Shown: in pieces, positions 9,161 to 17,418 of the stretch
How the letters are laid out: each line of letters starts with the position of its first letter
How positions within the stretch are numbered: the first letter of the stretch is position 1
Source of the DNA: Burkholderiaceae bacterium
GTDB lineage: Bacteria > Pseudomonadota > Gammaproteobacteria > Burkholderiales > Burkholderiaceae
NCBI GenBank assembly: GCA_947448695.1
Contig: CANFOL010000015.1
Location: 1 to 44,745, forward strand
Reading direction: 5' to 3'
Length of the DNA: 44,745 nucleotides
The notes under the pieces: generated by a model
What the model saw: only the letters and a program-made list of their open reading frames with translations
What the model was told of the DNA's origin: nothing
Database searches by the model: none
Translations under genes and position numbers: made by a program

Positions 9161-9197
9161 TTCCCCTACTGTTGTTTTTTCGTAGGGGAAAATTTGT
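9161..9197 (+). terminator. Hairpin after trxA, probable terminator
   Basis: A perfect 9-bp stem, TTCCCCTAC (9161-9169) paired with GTAGGGGAA (9182-9190), with a 12-nt loop, begins 8 bases after the trxA stop. The tail on the + strand is AAATTTG rather than a clean T-run, so termination strength is uncertain. Confidence 0.5.
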
Positions 9198-9310
9198 TGC
9201 TAGTTAATTTATAGTGTTAGAATCATTCCAAACTTAGATTTAAATGTGCTTTTGATTTATTTCTACCTGTTGCCACTCGGCTACCTCCCCCTCTAATTAT
9301 TGGTGTCTTT

Positions 9311-9390
9311 TATTTACAGTTTCTCAAACCCCCTCTCATCTAGCCACTCTCCAAACGGCCCCTCTTTAATCACTACAACTACTCCAGACT
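9311..9390 (+). promoter_or_regulatory. C-rich, G-poor rho leader, candidate Rho-utilisation (rut) region
   Basis: The 80 bases directly before the rho start contain 31 C and only 5 G, with many pyrimidine-C steps and no evident hairpin or Shine-Dalgarno sequence. Unstructured C-rich RNA is what Rho loads onto, and rho is known to be autoregulated by termination in its own leader in E. coli. The composition is counted from the sequence; the regulatory role is inferred. Confidence 0.45.
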
Positions 9391-10653
9391 ATGCAACTAA
9401 CTGAATTAAAAATTCTGCACGTTTCTCAACTTTTAGAAATGGCCGCCTCCCTTGAAATTGAAAATACTCAAAGGATGCGTAAACAAGAACTGATGTTCGC
9501 GATTCTGAAGAATCGTGCCAAAAATGGCGAAACGGTCTTTGGTGATGGCGTTCTAGAGGTTCTTCCCGATGGCTTTGGTTTTTTAAGATCACCGGAATCT
9601 TCCTACCTGGCTTCCCCTGATGATATTTATATTTCCCCTGCACAGATTCGTCGTTTTAATCTTCATACGGGTGATGAGGTTGAAGGTGAAGTAAGAACGC
9701 CAAAAGAAGGTGAACGCTACTTTGCGCTTGTCAAAGTAGATAAGGTCAATGGCATTGCTCCGGAAGCACTCAAAAACCGGATCATGTTTGAAAACTTAAC
9801 GCCTTTACATCCAGATCGTCCAATGCATTTGGAGCGCGACATTAAGGCGGAAGAAAATTTAACGGGTCGTATCATCGATATGATTTCCCCTATCGGTTTT
9901 GGTCAGCGTGGCTTAATTGTTGCTTCACCTAAATCCGGTAAAACGGTCATGATGCAACACGTGGCTCACGCCATCTCAACGAACCATCCAGATGCTATTT
10001 TAATTGTGCTGCTCGTGGATGAGCGCCCTGAGGAAGTTACTGAAATGCAACGCTCAGTGCGGGGTGAGGTAGTTGCCTCGACCTTCGACGAACCTGCTGT
10101 GCGTCACGTTCAAGTGGCGGAAATGGTGATCGAAAAAGCTAAACGTCTTGTTGAGATGAAAAAAGATGTGATTATTTTGCTCGACTCGATTACGCGCCTC
10201 GCTCGTGCCTACAATACGGTCGTACCTTCTTCCGGAAAAGTACTCTCTGGTGGTGTGGATGCAAATGCGCTGCAACGTCCAAAGCGTTTCTTTGGTGCTG
10301 CCCGTAATATCGAAGAAGGTGGATCGCTGACAATTATCGCTACTGCTCTGATTGAAACCGGTAGCCGTATGGATGATTTGATCTATGAAGAATTTAAAGG
10401 TACAGGTAACTTAGAAGTTCACCTGGAGCGTCGCTTAGCAGAACGTCGGGTCTATCCTGCGATTAACCTCAATAAGTCCGGTACGCGTCGTGAAGAACTC
10501 TTAATCAAGCCAGATATTTTGCAAAAAGTATGGATTTTGCGTAAATTACTCGCAGATATGGATGATATCGAGGCAATGAACTTTATCGTGGATAAACTCA
10601 AATCCACCAAAAATAACGCTGAATTCTTCGACTTAATGCGCCGCGGAGGCTAG
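9391..10653 (+). CDS. rho: Transcription termination factor Rho
   Basis: A 420-residue Rho of normal length. The N-terminal helical and cold-shock-like RNA-binding domain spans about residues 1-125 ([20 protein letters not shown]). Walker A is ASPKSGKT (178-185), followed by [13 protein letters not shown], the Walker B segment [17 protein letters not shown], and the Q-loop/R-loop region [28 protein letters not shown]. The hexameric ATPase translocates along nascent RNA and terminates transcription. There is no recognisable Shine-Dalgarno sequence before the ATG; the leader is instead C-rich and G-poor. Confidence 0.98.
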   Translation: MQLTELKILHVSQLLEMAASLEIENTQRMRKQELMFAILKNRAKNGETVFGDGVLEVLPDGFGFLRSPESSYLASPDDIYISPAQIRRFNLHTGDEVEGEVRTPKEGERYFALVKVDKVNGIAPEALKNRIMFENLTPLHPDRPMHLERDIKAEENLTGRIIDMISPIGFGQRGLIVASPKSGKTVMMQHVAHAISTNHPDAILIVLLVDERPEEVTEMQRSVRGEVVASTFDEPAVRHVQVAEMVIEKAKRLVEMKKDVIILLDSITRLARAYNTVVPSSGKVLSGGVDANALQRPKRFFGAARNIEEGGSLTIIATALIETGSRMDDLIYEEFKGTGNLEVHLERRLAERRVYPAINLNKSGTRREELLIKPDILQKVWILRKLLADMDDIEAMNFIVDKLKSTKNNAEFFDLMRRGG

Positions 10654-10783
10654 TAAAGCCAGTTTTTTGGCAAAATACTGCCTTTTTGTGTGGTTTTATG
10701 TCATAATTGTCGTTTTCGCGGGAAAGTATTGGGGTGTGTCAGTCGACCATCGCAATGGCTACCTCAATTTTTAAGGAACTATC

Positions 10784-11053
10784 ATGAAACCAGGTATTCA
10801 CCCAGATTACAAAGAAGTTGTTTTTGTTGATGTATCAAACAATTTCAGCTTTAAAACTCGCTCTACTATCTCTACCCGTGAAACAATCAAGTGGGAAGAT
10901 GGTAAAGAGTATCCCCTTTCAAAAATTGAAACTTCTTCTGAATCACACCCTTTTTATACGGGTACACAGAAGATTATGGACACTGCAGGTCGTGTCGAGA
11001 AATTCAAACAAAAATTCGGCTCCAAAGCTAGTGGTAAAGCTACTGCTAAATAA
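10784..11053 (+). CDS. rpmE2: 50S ribosomal protein L31, type B
   Basis: An 89-residue L31. It starts [16 protein letters not shown] and has the HPFYTG motif and a basic tail ending KASGKATAK. The CxxC zinc pair of the type A protein is absent, which makes it the zinc-independent type B. Its position right behind rho is the standard one. An AAGGA Shine-Dalgarno sequence precedes the ATG, and a strong terminator hairpin follows the stop. Confidence 0.97.
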   Translation: MKPGIHPDYKEVVFVDVSNNFSFKTRSTISTRETIKWEDGKEYPLSKIETSSESHPFYTGTQKIMDTAGRVEKFKQKFGSKASGKATAK

Positions 11054-11070
11054 TGCCTGGATAACAAAAC

Positions 11071-11097
11071 AAAGGCAGCCGCATGGCTGCCTTTTTT
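11071..11097 (+). terminator. Rho-independent terminator after rpmE2
   Basis: AAAGGCAGCC (11071-11080) pairs perfectly with GGCTGCCTTT (11085-11094) around a GCAT loop, and T6 occupies 11092-11097. This is a textbook intrinsic terminator. It also contains an ATG (11083) in frame with the following glycosyltransferase gene and its only visible Shine-Dalgarno-like AAAGG, so it may affect expression of that gene too. Confidence 0.9.
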
Positions 11098-11103
11098 ATT
11101 CCG

Positions 11104-12822
11104 ATGAATAAAACCCTCAAATTATCAGCCGCTTCTACGGCAAGCATGCCCCGTGTAATCATGGTGGCGCTAACGCTGGTATATGCTCTCTCTGGTCTCT
11201 TTCAACATGATCCTTGGAAGAATGAGGATGCGGAAGGTTTTGGTGTAATGTGGACGATGGCGCGTGGTAATCTTCAAGATTGGTTGTTTCCACATATTAC
11301 TGGTCGTGATGCAATAGTCGGCACCCCTCTTCCCTATTGGATTGGTGGTCTATCGATTCATTATCTTGGGCCATACATCGGTGAGATCAATGCCGCAAGA
11401 TTGATCTCAGGTCTATGCTTTTTGGGAACAGCATTACTCATTTGGTATGCCACCTACTTATTAGCACGTCGGAGTGAGGTGCAACCCATGGCATTTGCCT
11501 TTGGTGGTGAACCTTCCCCCAAACAATACGGCAAAACAATTGCAGATGGTGCTTTATTGATCTTTTTAGCATGTATTGGTCTGGCCATTCGTGTCCATGA
11601 GGCATCTCCTCTGATCATGCAACTTCTCGGCATTAGCCTTCTGCTGTATGGCTCCATACGGGGTTTTGATAAACCCATTCAGGGGGGCTGTATTGCTGGT
11701 ATGGCTCTTGGTGTGATTGCTCTATCGGGCAATCTATGGACAGCCTTATTGCTCTGCCTTGCAAGTCTGGTGAGTTTTCATACTCGTAAAAAAACGATTG
11801 TTTTCACTTGGGTCGCCCCTCTACTGATTGGCTTTGGCCTAGTAGTCAGTCTTTGGCCTATTTTATGGACTCTGAATCATGCTCCTGCTGATCGCATTCG
11901 CGAAGCAATCCATGTTTGGTGGGGTGTCTTTCAATTCCAAAAATTTGTTACGTTCAATAGTCTTGAGTTCTTAGGTATTAACTTTTGGAGCTATACCTGG
12001 CCTGTTTGGCCGCTCTGTTTTTGGAGCATTTATATTTGGGCCAAAAATGGTCGGCAAGGCTTAAGCGCTTCTCATCTCAGCATTCCTGGTTTGATCTTAT
12101 TAGCTGAATTGATTCTGTTTTTATTTAATCAGGATTTAAGTGAACGGTATCTGATGTTACTCATACCAGCGATGTCGATTCTGGCAGCTTTTGGTTTACC
12201 GTTTTTACGTCGGGGTTTAATCAGCTTTATTGACTGGCTCTCCTTACTGTCTTTTACGGTGGTTGCAGGTTTTATTTGGGTGATCTGGTTGGCTAAATTA
12301 ACCGGCTATCCTGCTGCTACGGCAGATAACGTAGCGCGTTATTTGCCGGGTTTTGTGGCGCAATTCAACGCTCTGGATCTAATCATTGCTCTGATTATTA
12401 CGGGTATTTGGATTTTGATTATTCGCTGGCGCATGTCCCGAGCACCAAAAGTGATTTGGCGCTGCCTCGTGATTTCGGCTTCAGGGACTACCTTGATGTG
12501 GGTGCTTCTCATGACTTTATGGTTACCTACGATTAATTACGCCAAAACCTATCAACCGGTGGCAAAACGTTTTGCTAAAGCGCTACCATCAACATTTCGA
12601 TGTATTGATAGTAGCTTTTTAGGTGACTCGCAATTGGCATCGTTTGTGTATTTCACACGTTTGCCATTGAAGGATGACCCAACCTGTGATCTGATGCTAA
12701 CCCACTCTACGGAAGAAGCAAAAGCTTCTGCCATCCTTAATCAACAACGTTTAACTTTACTGTGGGAAGATCGTCGCGATAGCGACAAAGACGAACGTTT
12801 ACGTCTGTATGCTGTGAAATAA
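11104..12822 (+). CDS. GT39/ArnT-like membrane glycosyltransferase
   Basis: About 572 residues with around a dozen hydrophobic helices. Near the N-terminus, in the first periplasmic loop, is the acidic motif HDPWKNEDAEGFG, typical of GT-C enzymes (ArnT, PMT) that move a sugar from a polyprenyl-phosphate donor. This is followed by the RDAIVGTPLPYWIG segment. The acceptor (lipid A, protein or another glycan) cannot be told from sequence. The start is uncertain: ATG 11083 lies inside the rpmE terminator hairpin and has an AAAGG behind it, while ATG 11104, used here, lies just past the hairpin but has no clear Shine-Dalgarno sequence. The MATE gene follows 15 bases later. Confidence 0.8.
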   Translation: MNKTLKLSAASTASMPRVIMVALTLVYALSGLFQHDPWKNEDAEGFGVMWTMARGNLQDWLFPHITGRDAIVGTPLPYWIGGLSIHYLGPYIGEINAARLISGLCFLGTALLIWYATYLLARRSEVQPMAFAFGGEPSPKQYGKTIADGALLIFLACIGLAIRVHEASPLIMQLLGISLLLYGSIRGFDKPIQGGCIAGMALGVIALSGNLWTALLLCLASLVSFHTRKKTIVFTWVAPLLIGFGLVVSLWPILWTLNHAPADRIREAIHVWWGVFQFQKFVTFNSLEFLGINFWSYTWPVWPLCFWSIYIWAKNGRQGLSASHLSIPGLILLAELILFLFNQDLSERYLMLLIPAMSILAAFGLPFLRRGLISFIDWLSLLSFTVVAGFIWVIWLAKLTGYPAATADNVARYLPGFVAQFNALDLIIALIITGIWILIIRWRMSRAPKVIWRCLVISASGTTLMWVLLMTLWLPTINYAKTYQPVAKRFAKALPSTFRCIDSSFLGDSQLASFVYFTRLPLKDDPTCDLMLTHSTEEAKASAILNQQRLTLLWEDRRDSDKDERLRLYAVK

Positions 12823-12837
12823 TTTTTTAGGTACTTC

Positions 12838-14238
12838 ATGACTGGCTCTATAGCAACTATTTTTCCTCGTTTAAAACGAGATGTTCCAAGAATTCTTGAT
12901 CTTGCAGTACCGATTCTGTTAGGTCAACTCGCAGTAATCGCCTTTGGGGTAATTGATACGGCTATGGCCGCAAGATACTCGACCGATGATTTAGCTGCGC
13001 TCGGGATGGCCTCGTCCATCTTTATTAGTATCTATGTGGGTCTCACTGGTATTTTGTCAGCTCTGAATGCCATCGCGGGTCAATTATATGGCGCTAATAA
13101 ATTTCCGGAAGTTGGGGAAGATACGCGCCAAACACTCTGGCTTGCCTTATGTACTTCGGTTGTGGGTATTTTTGTTCTATTACATCCTGGCGCCTTTCTA
13201 GCACTGGGTGATGTTTCTCCAACTATTGAAGCTAAAGCGCGCCTATATCTGGAAATTCTGGCATGGGGTACTCCTGGGACGATGATTATGCGCACCTACA
13301 TGGCACTGCATAACGCGATCTCAAAACCAAAGGTCATTACTAAATTACAAGTCATCGGTCTGTGCTTAAAGATACCTCTTAATTATTTATTCATCTTTGG
13401 TGGTTTTGGTATTCCGGCGATGGGTGGCCCGGGTTGTGCATTAGCTTCTGTGATCGTGCAATGGTTTTGGGTCATCTCGGTAACGGTTCTGATCTGCACT
13501 CAAAAGAGTTATCAACCGTTTGGGATATTCTCCAAATTTAGTCTACCAAACTGGCCAAGGATTTGGAATATCCTCAAACTCGGTGCACCAATCGGCTTTA
13601 GTTATTTGATTGAGGTTACGTCCTTTGCGTTTATGGCGCTCTTTATCGCTCGTTTTGGTACGAGCGTGCTAGCGGGTCATCAAATTATTGCCAATATTGG
13701 AACGGTGCTGTATATGATTCCTTTATCCCTATCCATCGCCACCATGACGGTCATCGCCCAACATCTAGGCGCTAAACAAACGCGTGATGCGGAACAAGTA
13801 GGCTGGTCTGCGGTGATTTTTATTACATCTGTAAGTGTTTGTTTAGGAATCTTGGTTTGGTTCTTGCAGGATTTTTTACTCGATCTGTATTCTCCCAAAC
13901 CAGAAGCGCGTGCCATGGCACATAAATTATTTATCTTTATTGCTATCTATCAAATGGCAGATGCCCTGCAGGTAACCGCTGCATTTATTTTGCGAGGTTA
14001 TCGTGTCGCCTTTTGGCCAATGCTCATTTATGCGGGCTCTTTGTGGGGCGTGGGACTTCTTGGTGGATATTTAATGGCGTTTCAACATATTCCGTTTGTG
14101 CCAGAGTACTTCCATGGCGCTGCTGGATTTTGGACGGGCAATAGTATTAGCCTAGCAATTGCTGCCTGCTTTTTACTAGCACTTTTTAAATATACCGCCC
14201 GCGGAATTGCCCGTAAGGGTGTTGAACTCCCGCTCTAA
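12838..14238 (+). CDS. MATE family efflux transporter
   Basis: A 466-residue inner-membrane protein with about 12 hydrophobic helices arranged as two similar halves. The first helix PILLGQLAVIAFGVIDTAMAAR and the later LNAIAGQLYGA and MTVIAQHLGAKQ are hallmarks of NorM-like MATE exporters, which expel cationic compounds against Na+ or H+. It is 15 bases behind the glycosyltransferase, probably in the same transcript. Substrate unknown. Its stop lies 5 bases from the convergent stop of the Bug gene, leaving no room for a separate terminator. Confidence 0.93.
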   Translation: MTGSIATIFPRLKRDVPRILDLAVPILLGQLAVIAFGVIDTAMAARYSTDDLAALGMASSIFISIYVGLTGILSALNAIAGQLYGANKFPEVGEDTRQTLWLALCTSVVGIFVLLHPGAFLALGDVSPTIEAKARLYLEILAWGTPGTMIMRTYMALHNAISKPKVITKLQVIGLCLKIPLNYLFIFGGFGIPAMGGPGCALASVIVQWFWVISVTVLICTQKSYQPFGIFSKFSLPNWPRIWNILKLGAPIGFSYLIEVTSFAFMALFIARFGTSVLAGHQIIANIGTVLYMIPLSLSIATMTVIAQHLGAKQTRDAEQVGWSAVIFITSVSVCLGILVWFLQDFLLDLYSPKPEARAMAHKLFIFIAIYQMADALQVTAAFILRGYRVAFWPMLIYAGSLWGVGLLGGYLMAFQHIPFVPEYFHGAAGFWTGNSISLAIAACFLLALFKYTARGIARKGVELPL

Positions 14239-14243
14239 GTAAT

Positions 14244-15218
14244 TTATTCAGGGCGGATGTTTTGACGCTGGGCTACTTTGGATAAGCTTTCAATATCCTT
14301 TGCAACCCTTGCCTTAAATTCCATCGGGGAACTTGCATAGGGCTTGCCGCCAAAATCAACTAAACGTTGTTTAAATTCTGGCTCATTCGAAATCGCACGA
14401 ATCTCTTTATTTAAACGCTCCACAATCGCTGGTGGCATATTGGGCGGTCCAGATACTCCAAGCCAAGACTCATACGTCACTCCTGGATACAAATCAGCTA
14501 CCGTTTGTGCATTCGCAATCGGACTTGCTCCTTTGGGGGCGGTTGTTGCTAAAAGTTTGACGCGCTTATCTTTGAGTAAGGATGCTGTAAGTGTCATGGT
14601 ATCAATCATGATATCCACTCGACCTCCTAACAACTCCTGAAAGGGTTGCGTACCGCCTTTAAATGGTACGTGCACGACGTTGACTTTTGCTTCCGAGAAG
14701 GTCCACTCCCCAACCAAGTGCATCGCTGAACCAACGCCTACGGAAGAGTAAGTATATTTATTTGGTTCATTTTTAGCAGCTTGTATGAACTCAGCTAAAT
14801 TATTGAATTTAGAATCAGGTAAGACGGTAAAAGCAATCGGATAGGTTGTTACCATGCTGATCCAAGAAAAATCATTCACAGGATCATATGGTAATTTAGG
14901 GCGAATCGCGGCAGTACTCGCATGCGCGCTTGGGGCAAAATACAGCGTGTAGCCATCCGGACTTGCTTTTGCAGCAAGATCAGTGGCAATGGTGCCGCCA
15001 GCGCCTGGATGATTTTCCACCAAGACGTTTTGTCCTAAGCGATCGGTCAGACTTTTTGCGACTAGACGAGCTACGATATCAGAACCACCACCAGGCGCAT
15101 ATCCTAATAACATCCGTATCGGCTTATTCGGCCAATTAGACTCTACTGGCTTTTGGGCCCAGAGTGCGGATGAAAAACCAAGACCTAAACATAAAAAAAT
15201 AATCGATAAGCGTTTCAA
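14244..15218 (-). CDS. Bug/TctC-family periplasmic solute-binding protein
   Basis: About 324 residues: signal peptide KRLSIIFLCLGLGFSSALWAQ, then the Bug hallmarks WPNKPIRMLLGYAPGGGSD, ENHPGAGGTIATD and SPDGYTL. These proteins bind carboxylates or amino acids for TTT-type transporters or act as sensors. I chose a TTG start at 15218: it follows GGAGAA at the right distance, overlaps the upstream stop (TTGA), and places the signal peptide at the N-terminus. Longer ATG starts only add residues that overlap the VOC gene. No TctA/TctB membrane genes are nearby, so the ligand and partner are unknown. Confidence 0.9.
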   Translation of the reverse strand: MKRLSIIFLCLGLGFSSALWAQKPVESNWPNKPIRMLLGYAPGGGSDIVARLVAKSLTDRLGQNVLVENHPGAGGTIATDLAAKASPDGYTLYFAPSAHASTAAIRPKLPYDPVNDFSWISMVTTYPIAFTVLPDSKFNNLAEFIQAAKNEPNKYTYSSVGVGSAMHLVGEWTFSEAKVNVVHVPFKGGTQPFQELLGGRVDIMIDTMTLTASLLKDKRVKLLATTAPKGASPIANAQTVADLYPGVTYESWLGVSGPPNMPPAIVERLNKEIRAISNEPEFKQRLVDFGGKPYASSPMEFKARVAKDIESLSKVAQRQNIRPE

Positions 15219-15784
15219 TGTGGTTCTCCAGGATTCATTTTGACATGCATTTTTGCTAACCAGTCTTCCCTTGAACAAAAGCCTGGTCTTGAAGAGGCGC
15301 TTTGATAGGCGATTTGCATGATGGCTTCTTCAGATAAATCAAAGTCCACTACTTCACGTAATGGTTGCTCACAATACCAAGGAGTATCAAAAAAGATCTC
15401 AACCCGATTACCTTCTGGATCGCGAAAATAAATCGATAAGGCATTGCCATGACAAATACTCACCAAGTCATGTGTGCCAGAGTTTGCTAATGCCCTCTTG
15501 CGAAATAATTTTAAGTAAGTAAGGTTCGGTACGCGAAACGAAATCTGATTAATCGGATTAAAGGCAAGTTGTTCAGGTCTGCCATTCGCCATCACAATCT
15601 GATGGTGCTCTTTTTCATTACGACTTAAAAAGACGAGACTAACAGTTCCCAACTGCCCCTGATCGGTGATCTTAAAATCGAGTACTTCTTGGTAATAAGA
15701 TGACATCTTTTGAATATCATGCACAGCAAACCCCATATGACTTAATTGCAAAGCATCTTGGGGTAATAAAGGACTAGTTGACAT
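15215..15784 (-). CDS. VOC-fold (glyoxalase/extradiol dioxygenase-like) protein
   Basis: A 189-residue protein of the vicinal-oxygen-chelate superfamily. It has two beta-alpha-beta-beta-beta modules: the first begins LSHMGFAVHDIQKMSSYY, and the second contains ISFRVPNL and ends ALSIYFRDPEGNRVEIFFD. His16 and Glu129 are candidate metal ligands, with others in EHHQIV or CHGN. The second module resembles catechol 2,3-dioxygenase-type enzymes acting on aromatic diols. It is co-translated with the following Bug gene (overlapping stop/start), suggesting that it processes whatever that protein helps to import. The exact substrate cannot be assigned. Confidence 0.8.
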   Translation of the reverse strand: MSTSPLLPQDALQLSHMGFAVHDIQKMSSYYQEVLDFKITDQGQLGTVSLVFLSRNEKEHHQIVMANGRPEQLAFNPINQISFRVPNLTYLKLFRKRALANSGTHDLVSICHGNALSIYFRDPEGNRVEIFFDTPWYCEQPLREVVDFDLSEEAIMQIAYQSASSRPGFCSREDWLAKMHVKMNPGEPH

Positions 15785-15790
15785 GAATTT

Positions 15791-16054
15791 TTAATCAGCT
15801 TTGATATGGTTATCTTGAATTAATTTTGCGTATTTGACTTTCTCAAGTTCGCGGAACTTTTTGCTCTCATCCATACCCGTTGGCACGGCTTGCACACCTA
15901 ATTTAGCAAAGCGTTCTTTGATCGGCTGAGATGGAAAGTTTTGTGCTTGTACAACGCCAACAAACAACAATACAAATATAAATAGCGCTTGTTGAAACAT
16001 CAACTGCGTTTTTTTAAATGATTGTAATAATGCAATAATATCCCTTAATTTCAA
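15791..16054 (-). pseudogene. Bug-family gene with its middle deleted
   Basis: The frame encodes a signal peptide (MFQQALFIFVLLFVGVVQAQ) and the typical mature Bug N-terminus NFPSQPIK. It then jumps straight to ERFAKLGVQAVPTG and a tail ending LIQDNHIKAD, which is a typical Bug C-terminus. Roughly 230 central residues, including the ligand-binding loops, are missing without a frameshift. The product, about 70 mature residues, cannot be a working binding protein. A TTG at 16054 with GGAG ahead is a possible start; ATGs at 16093 and 16000 also exist. The VOC gene starts 6 bases after its stop, so its leader may depend on this remnant. Confidence 0.75.
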
Positions 16055-16129
16055 GATGACATCTCCATATTTTTTGTACTTTTGAATGATCAAGTGTTTT
16101 ATTTGTAAAATATACTAGCACATGATTTA

Positions 16130-16159
16130 TTGAACACGAATTAGGTTAAACCTTTATAA
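16130..16159 (+). promoter_or_regulatory. Probable sigma-70 promoter for the LVIVD-cobW operon
   Basis: TTGAAC (16130-16135) and TTATAA (16154-16159) are separated by 18 bases, with the gene start at 16174. The palindrome AGGTTAAACCT lies between them and could be an operator. These are assigned by eye only. Confidence 0.35.
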
Positions 16160-16173
16160 AGAGACACACTATT

Positions 16174-17415
16174 ATGCAAGCACCTCAAGCCAGCGCCAAA
16201 GCCGACCAAACTCTCTCCCGTAATATGACTCTCCTTGCTCACCATGAACTGGGTGGCTTTGGTGGTCTGGGTGAAGGCATGGGTTTACAAATCACTAAAG
16301 ATGGTCGACGGATCATGTGGTTGGCGCACGAGTCTGCACCAAAAAATTTCTCCGGCGTAGATGTGACTGATCCAAAAAATCCAAAATTGATTGTGCAAAC
16401 GGATTTACCCCACATGCAACTCCGATCTAACTCGCTTGATGTTTGGGGAGATCTTCTCGCAGTAGCTTACCAAACCCAAACGGTGGGTCTCAAACCTGCA
16501 GGTGTCGATCTTTTTGATGTCAGCGATCCCGAACATCCAAAATTACTCTCCCACTTTGATTGCTCCGGTCCATTTTCTCGTGGCGTGCACGCTTTATGGT
16601 TTGTGGATGGCAAATATATTCATATGTCTGCTGGTTCAGATGATTTTGAACCTACTCATCCATTAGATGATCAGTTTTATCGCATCTTGGATGTGTCAGA
16701 TCCAAGAAATCCTGTAGAGGCGGGTCGCTGGTGGTATCCCGGTACGCGCGTCGGTGACTCAGCCCCTCCTCCACCACGTCACCCAAAGTTTGATACGGGC
16801 TATCGTGTACACAATACGAATGTCTTCCCACGTGAGCCTCACCGCGCATATGTAGGCTATATCGATGGTGGTGCTTTTGTTTTAGATATTTCAGATATGA
16901 AAAATATTCAAGTGGTTTCTCATTGGAATCACTCGCCACCACTCAACGGCTTTATCCATACAGTACTGCCTTTATTTGATCGTAAATTGTGGATTGTGAG
17001 CGATGAGTGTGTGTTTGATGATGGGATCGATTGGCCGAAATTAGTCTGGGTGATTGATAGTAGTGATGAAAAAAATCCTCTGTCCATCTCCACTTTCCCA
17101 ATGCCTCCTGTCGAGGTCTTTAGTAAACGCGGCGGTCGCTATGGCGCTCATAATCTGCATGAAAACCTCCCGGTCCCAGGATCTTTTTACTCCGACACGA
17201 TCATTATCGGTACTTTCTTTAATGGTGGTATCCGCGTGTTTGATACAACGGATCCTTACCGTGTGGAAGAAATTGCCTATTATGTTCCAGGTGCTCCAAA
17301 GCTCTCTCCTGCAGGCGCCATCCAAATTAATGATGTCTATGTCGATGAAAATGCCATTGTCTATGGCGTAGATCGTTTTGGTGGTGGTCTGTACATCCTG
17401 GAGATGAATATTTAA
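16174..17415 (+). CDS. LVIVD-repeat beta-propeller protein
   Basis: A 413-residue protein with repeated strand-turn units of the type VDLFDVSDPEHPKLLSHF, RILDVSDPRNPVEAGRW, FVLDISDMKNIQVVSHW and RVFDTTDPYRVEEIAYY, characteristic of LVIVD-repeat propellers. Several histidines are conserved in appearance (HNTNVFP, IHTVLP, AHNLHEN), which could bind metal. No signal peptide is evident. The next gene, a COG0523 metal-chaperone GTPase, begins 3 bases after the stop, so the two are surely co-transcribed; a metal-dependent role is therefore possible but unproven. Confidence 0.75.
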   Translation: MQAPQASAKADQTLSRNMTLLAHHELGGFGGLGEGMGLQITKDGRRIMWLAHESAPKNFSGVDVTDPKNPKLIVQTDLPHMQLRSNSLDVWGDLLAVAYQTQTVGLKPAGVDLFDVSDPEHPKLLSHFDCSGPFSRGVHALWFVDGKYIHMSAGSDDFEPTHPLDDQFYRILDVSDPRNPVEAGRWWYPGTRVGDSAPPPPRHPKFDTGYRVHNTNVFPREPHRAYVGYIDGGAFVLDISDMKNIQVVSHWNHSPPLNGFIHTVLPLFDRKLWIVSDECVFDDGIDWPKLVWVIDSSDEKNPLSISTFPMPPVEVFSKRGGRYGAHNLHENLPVPGSFYSDTIIIGTFFNGGIRVFDTTDPYRVEEIAYYVPGAPKLSPAGAIQINDVYVDENAIVYGVDRFGGGLYILEMNI

Positions 17416-17418
17416 TTG

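Noticed and set aside
10648..10686. Short GC stems with T-runs after the rho stop as a terminator
   Set aside because: Stems are only 4 bp and several alternatives overlap; not strong enough to list as a feature.
16652..16942. A - strand frame of 96 codons inside the LVIVD gene
   Set aside because: Histidine- and arginine-rich antisense translation without a start signal; the + strand repeats explain the sequence.
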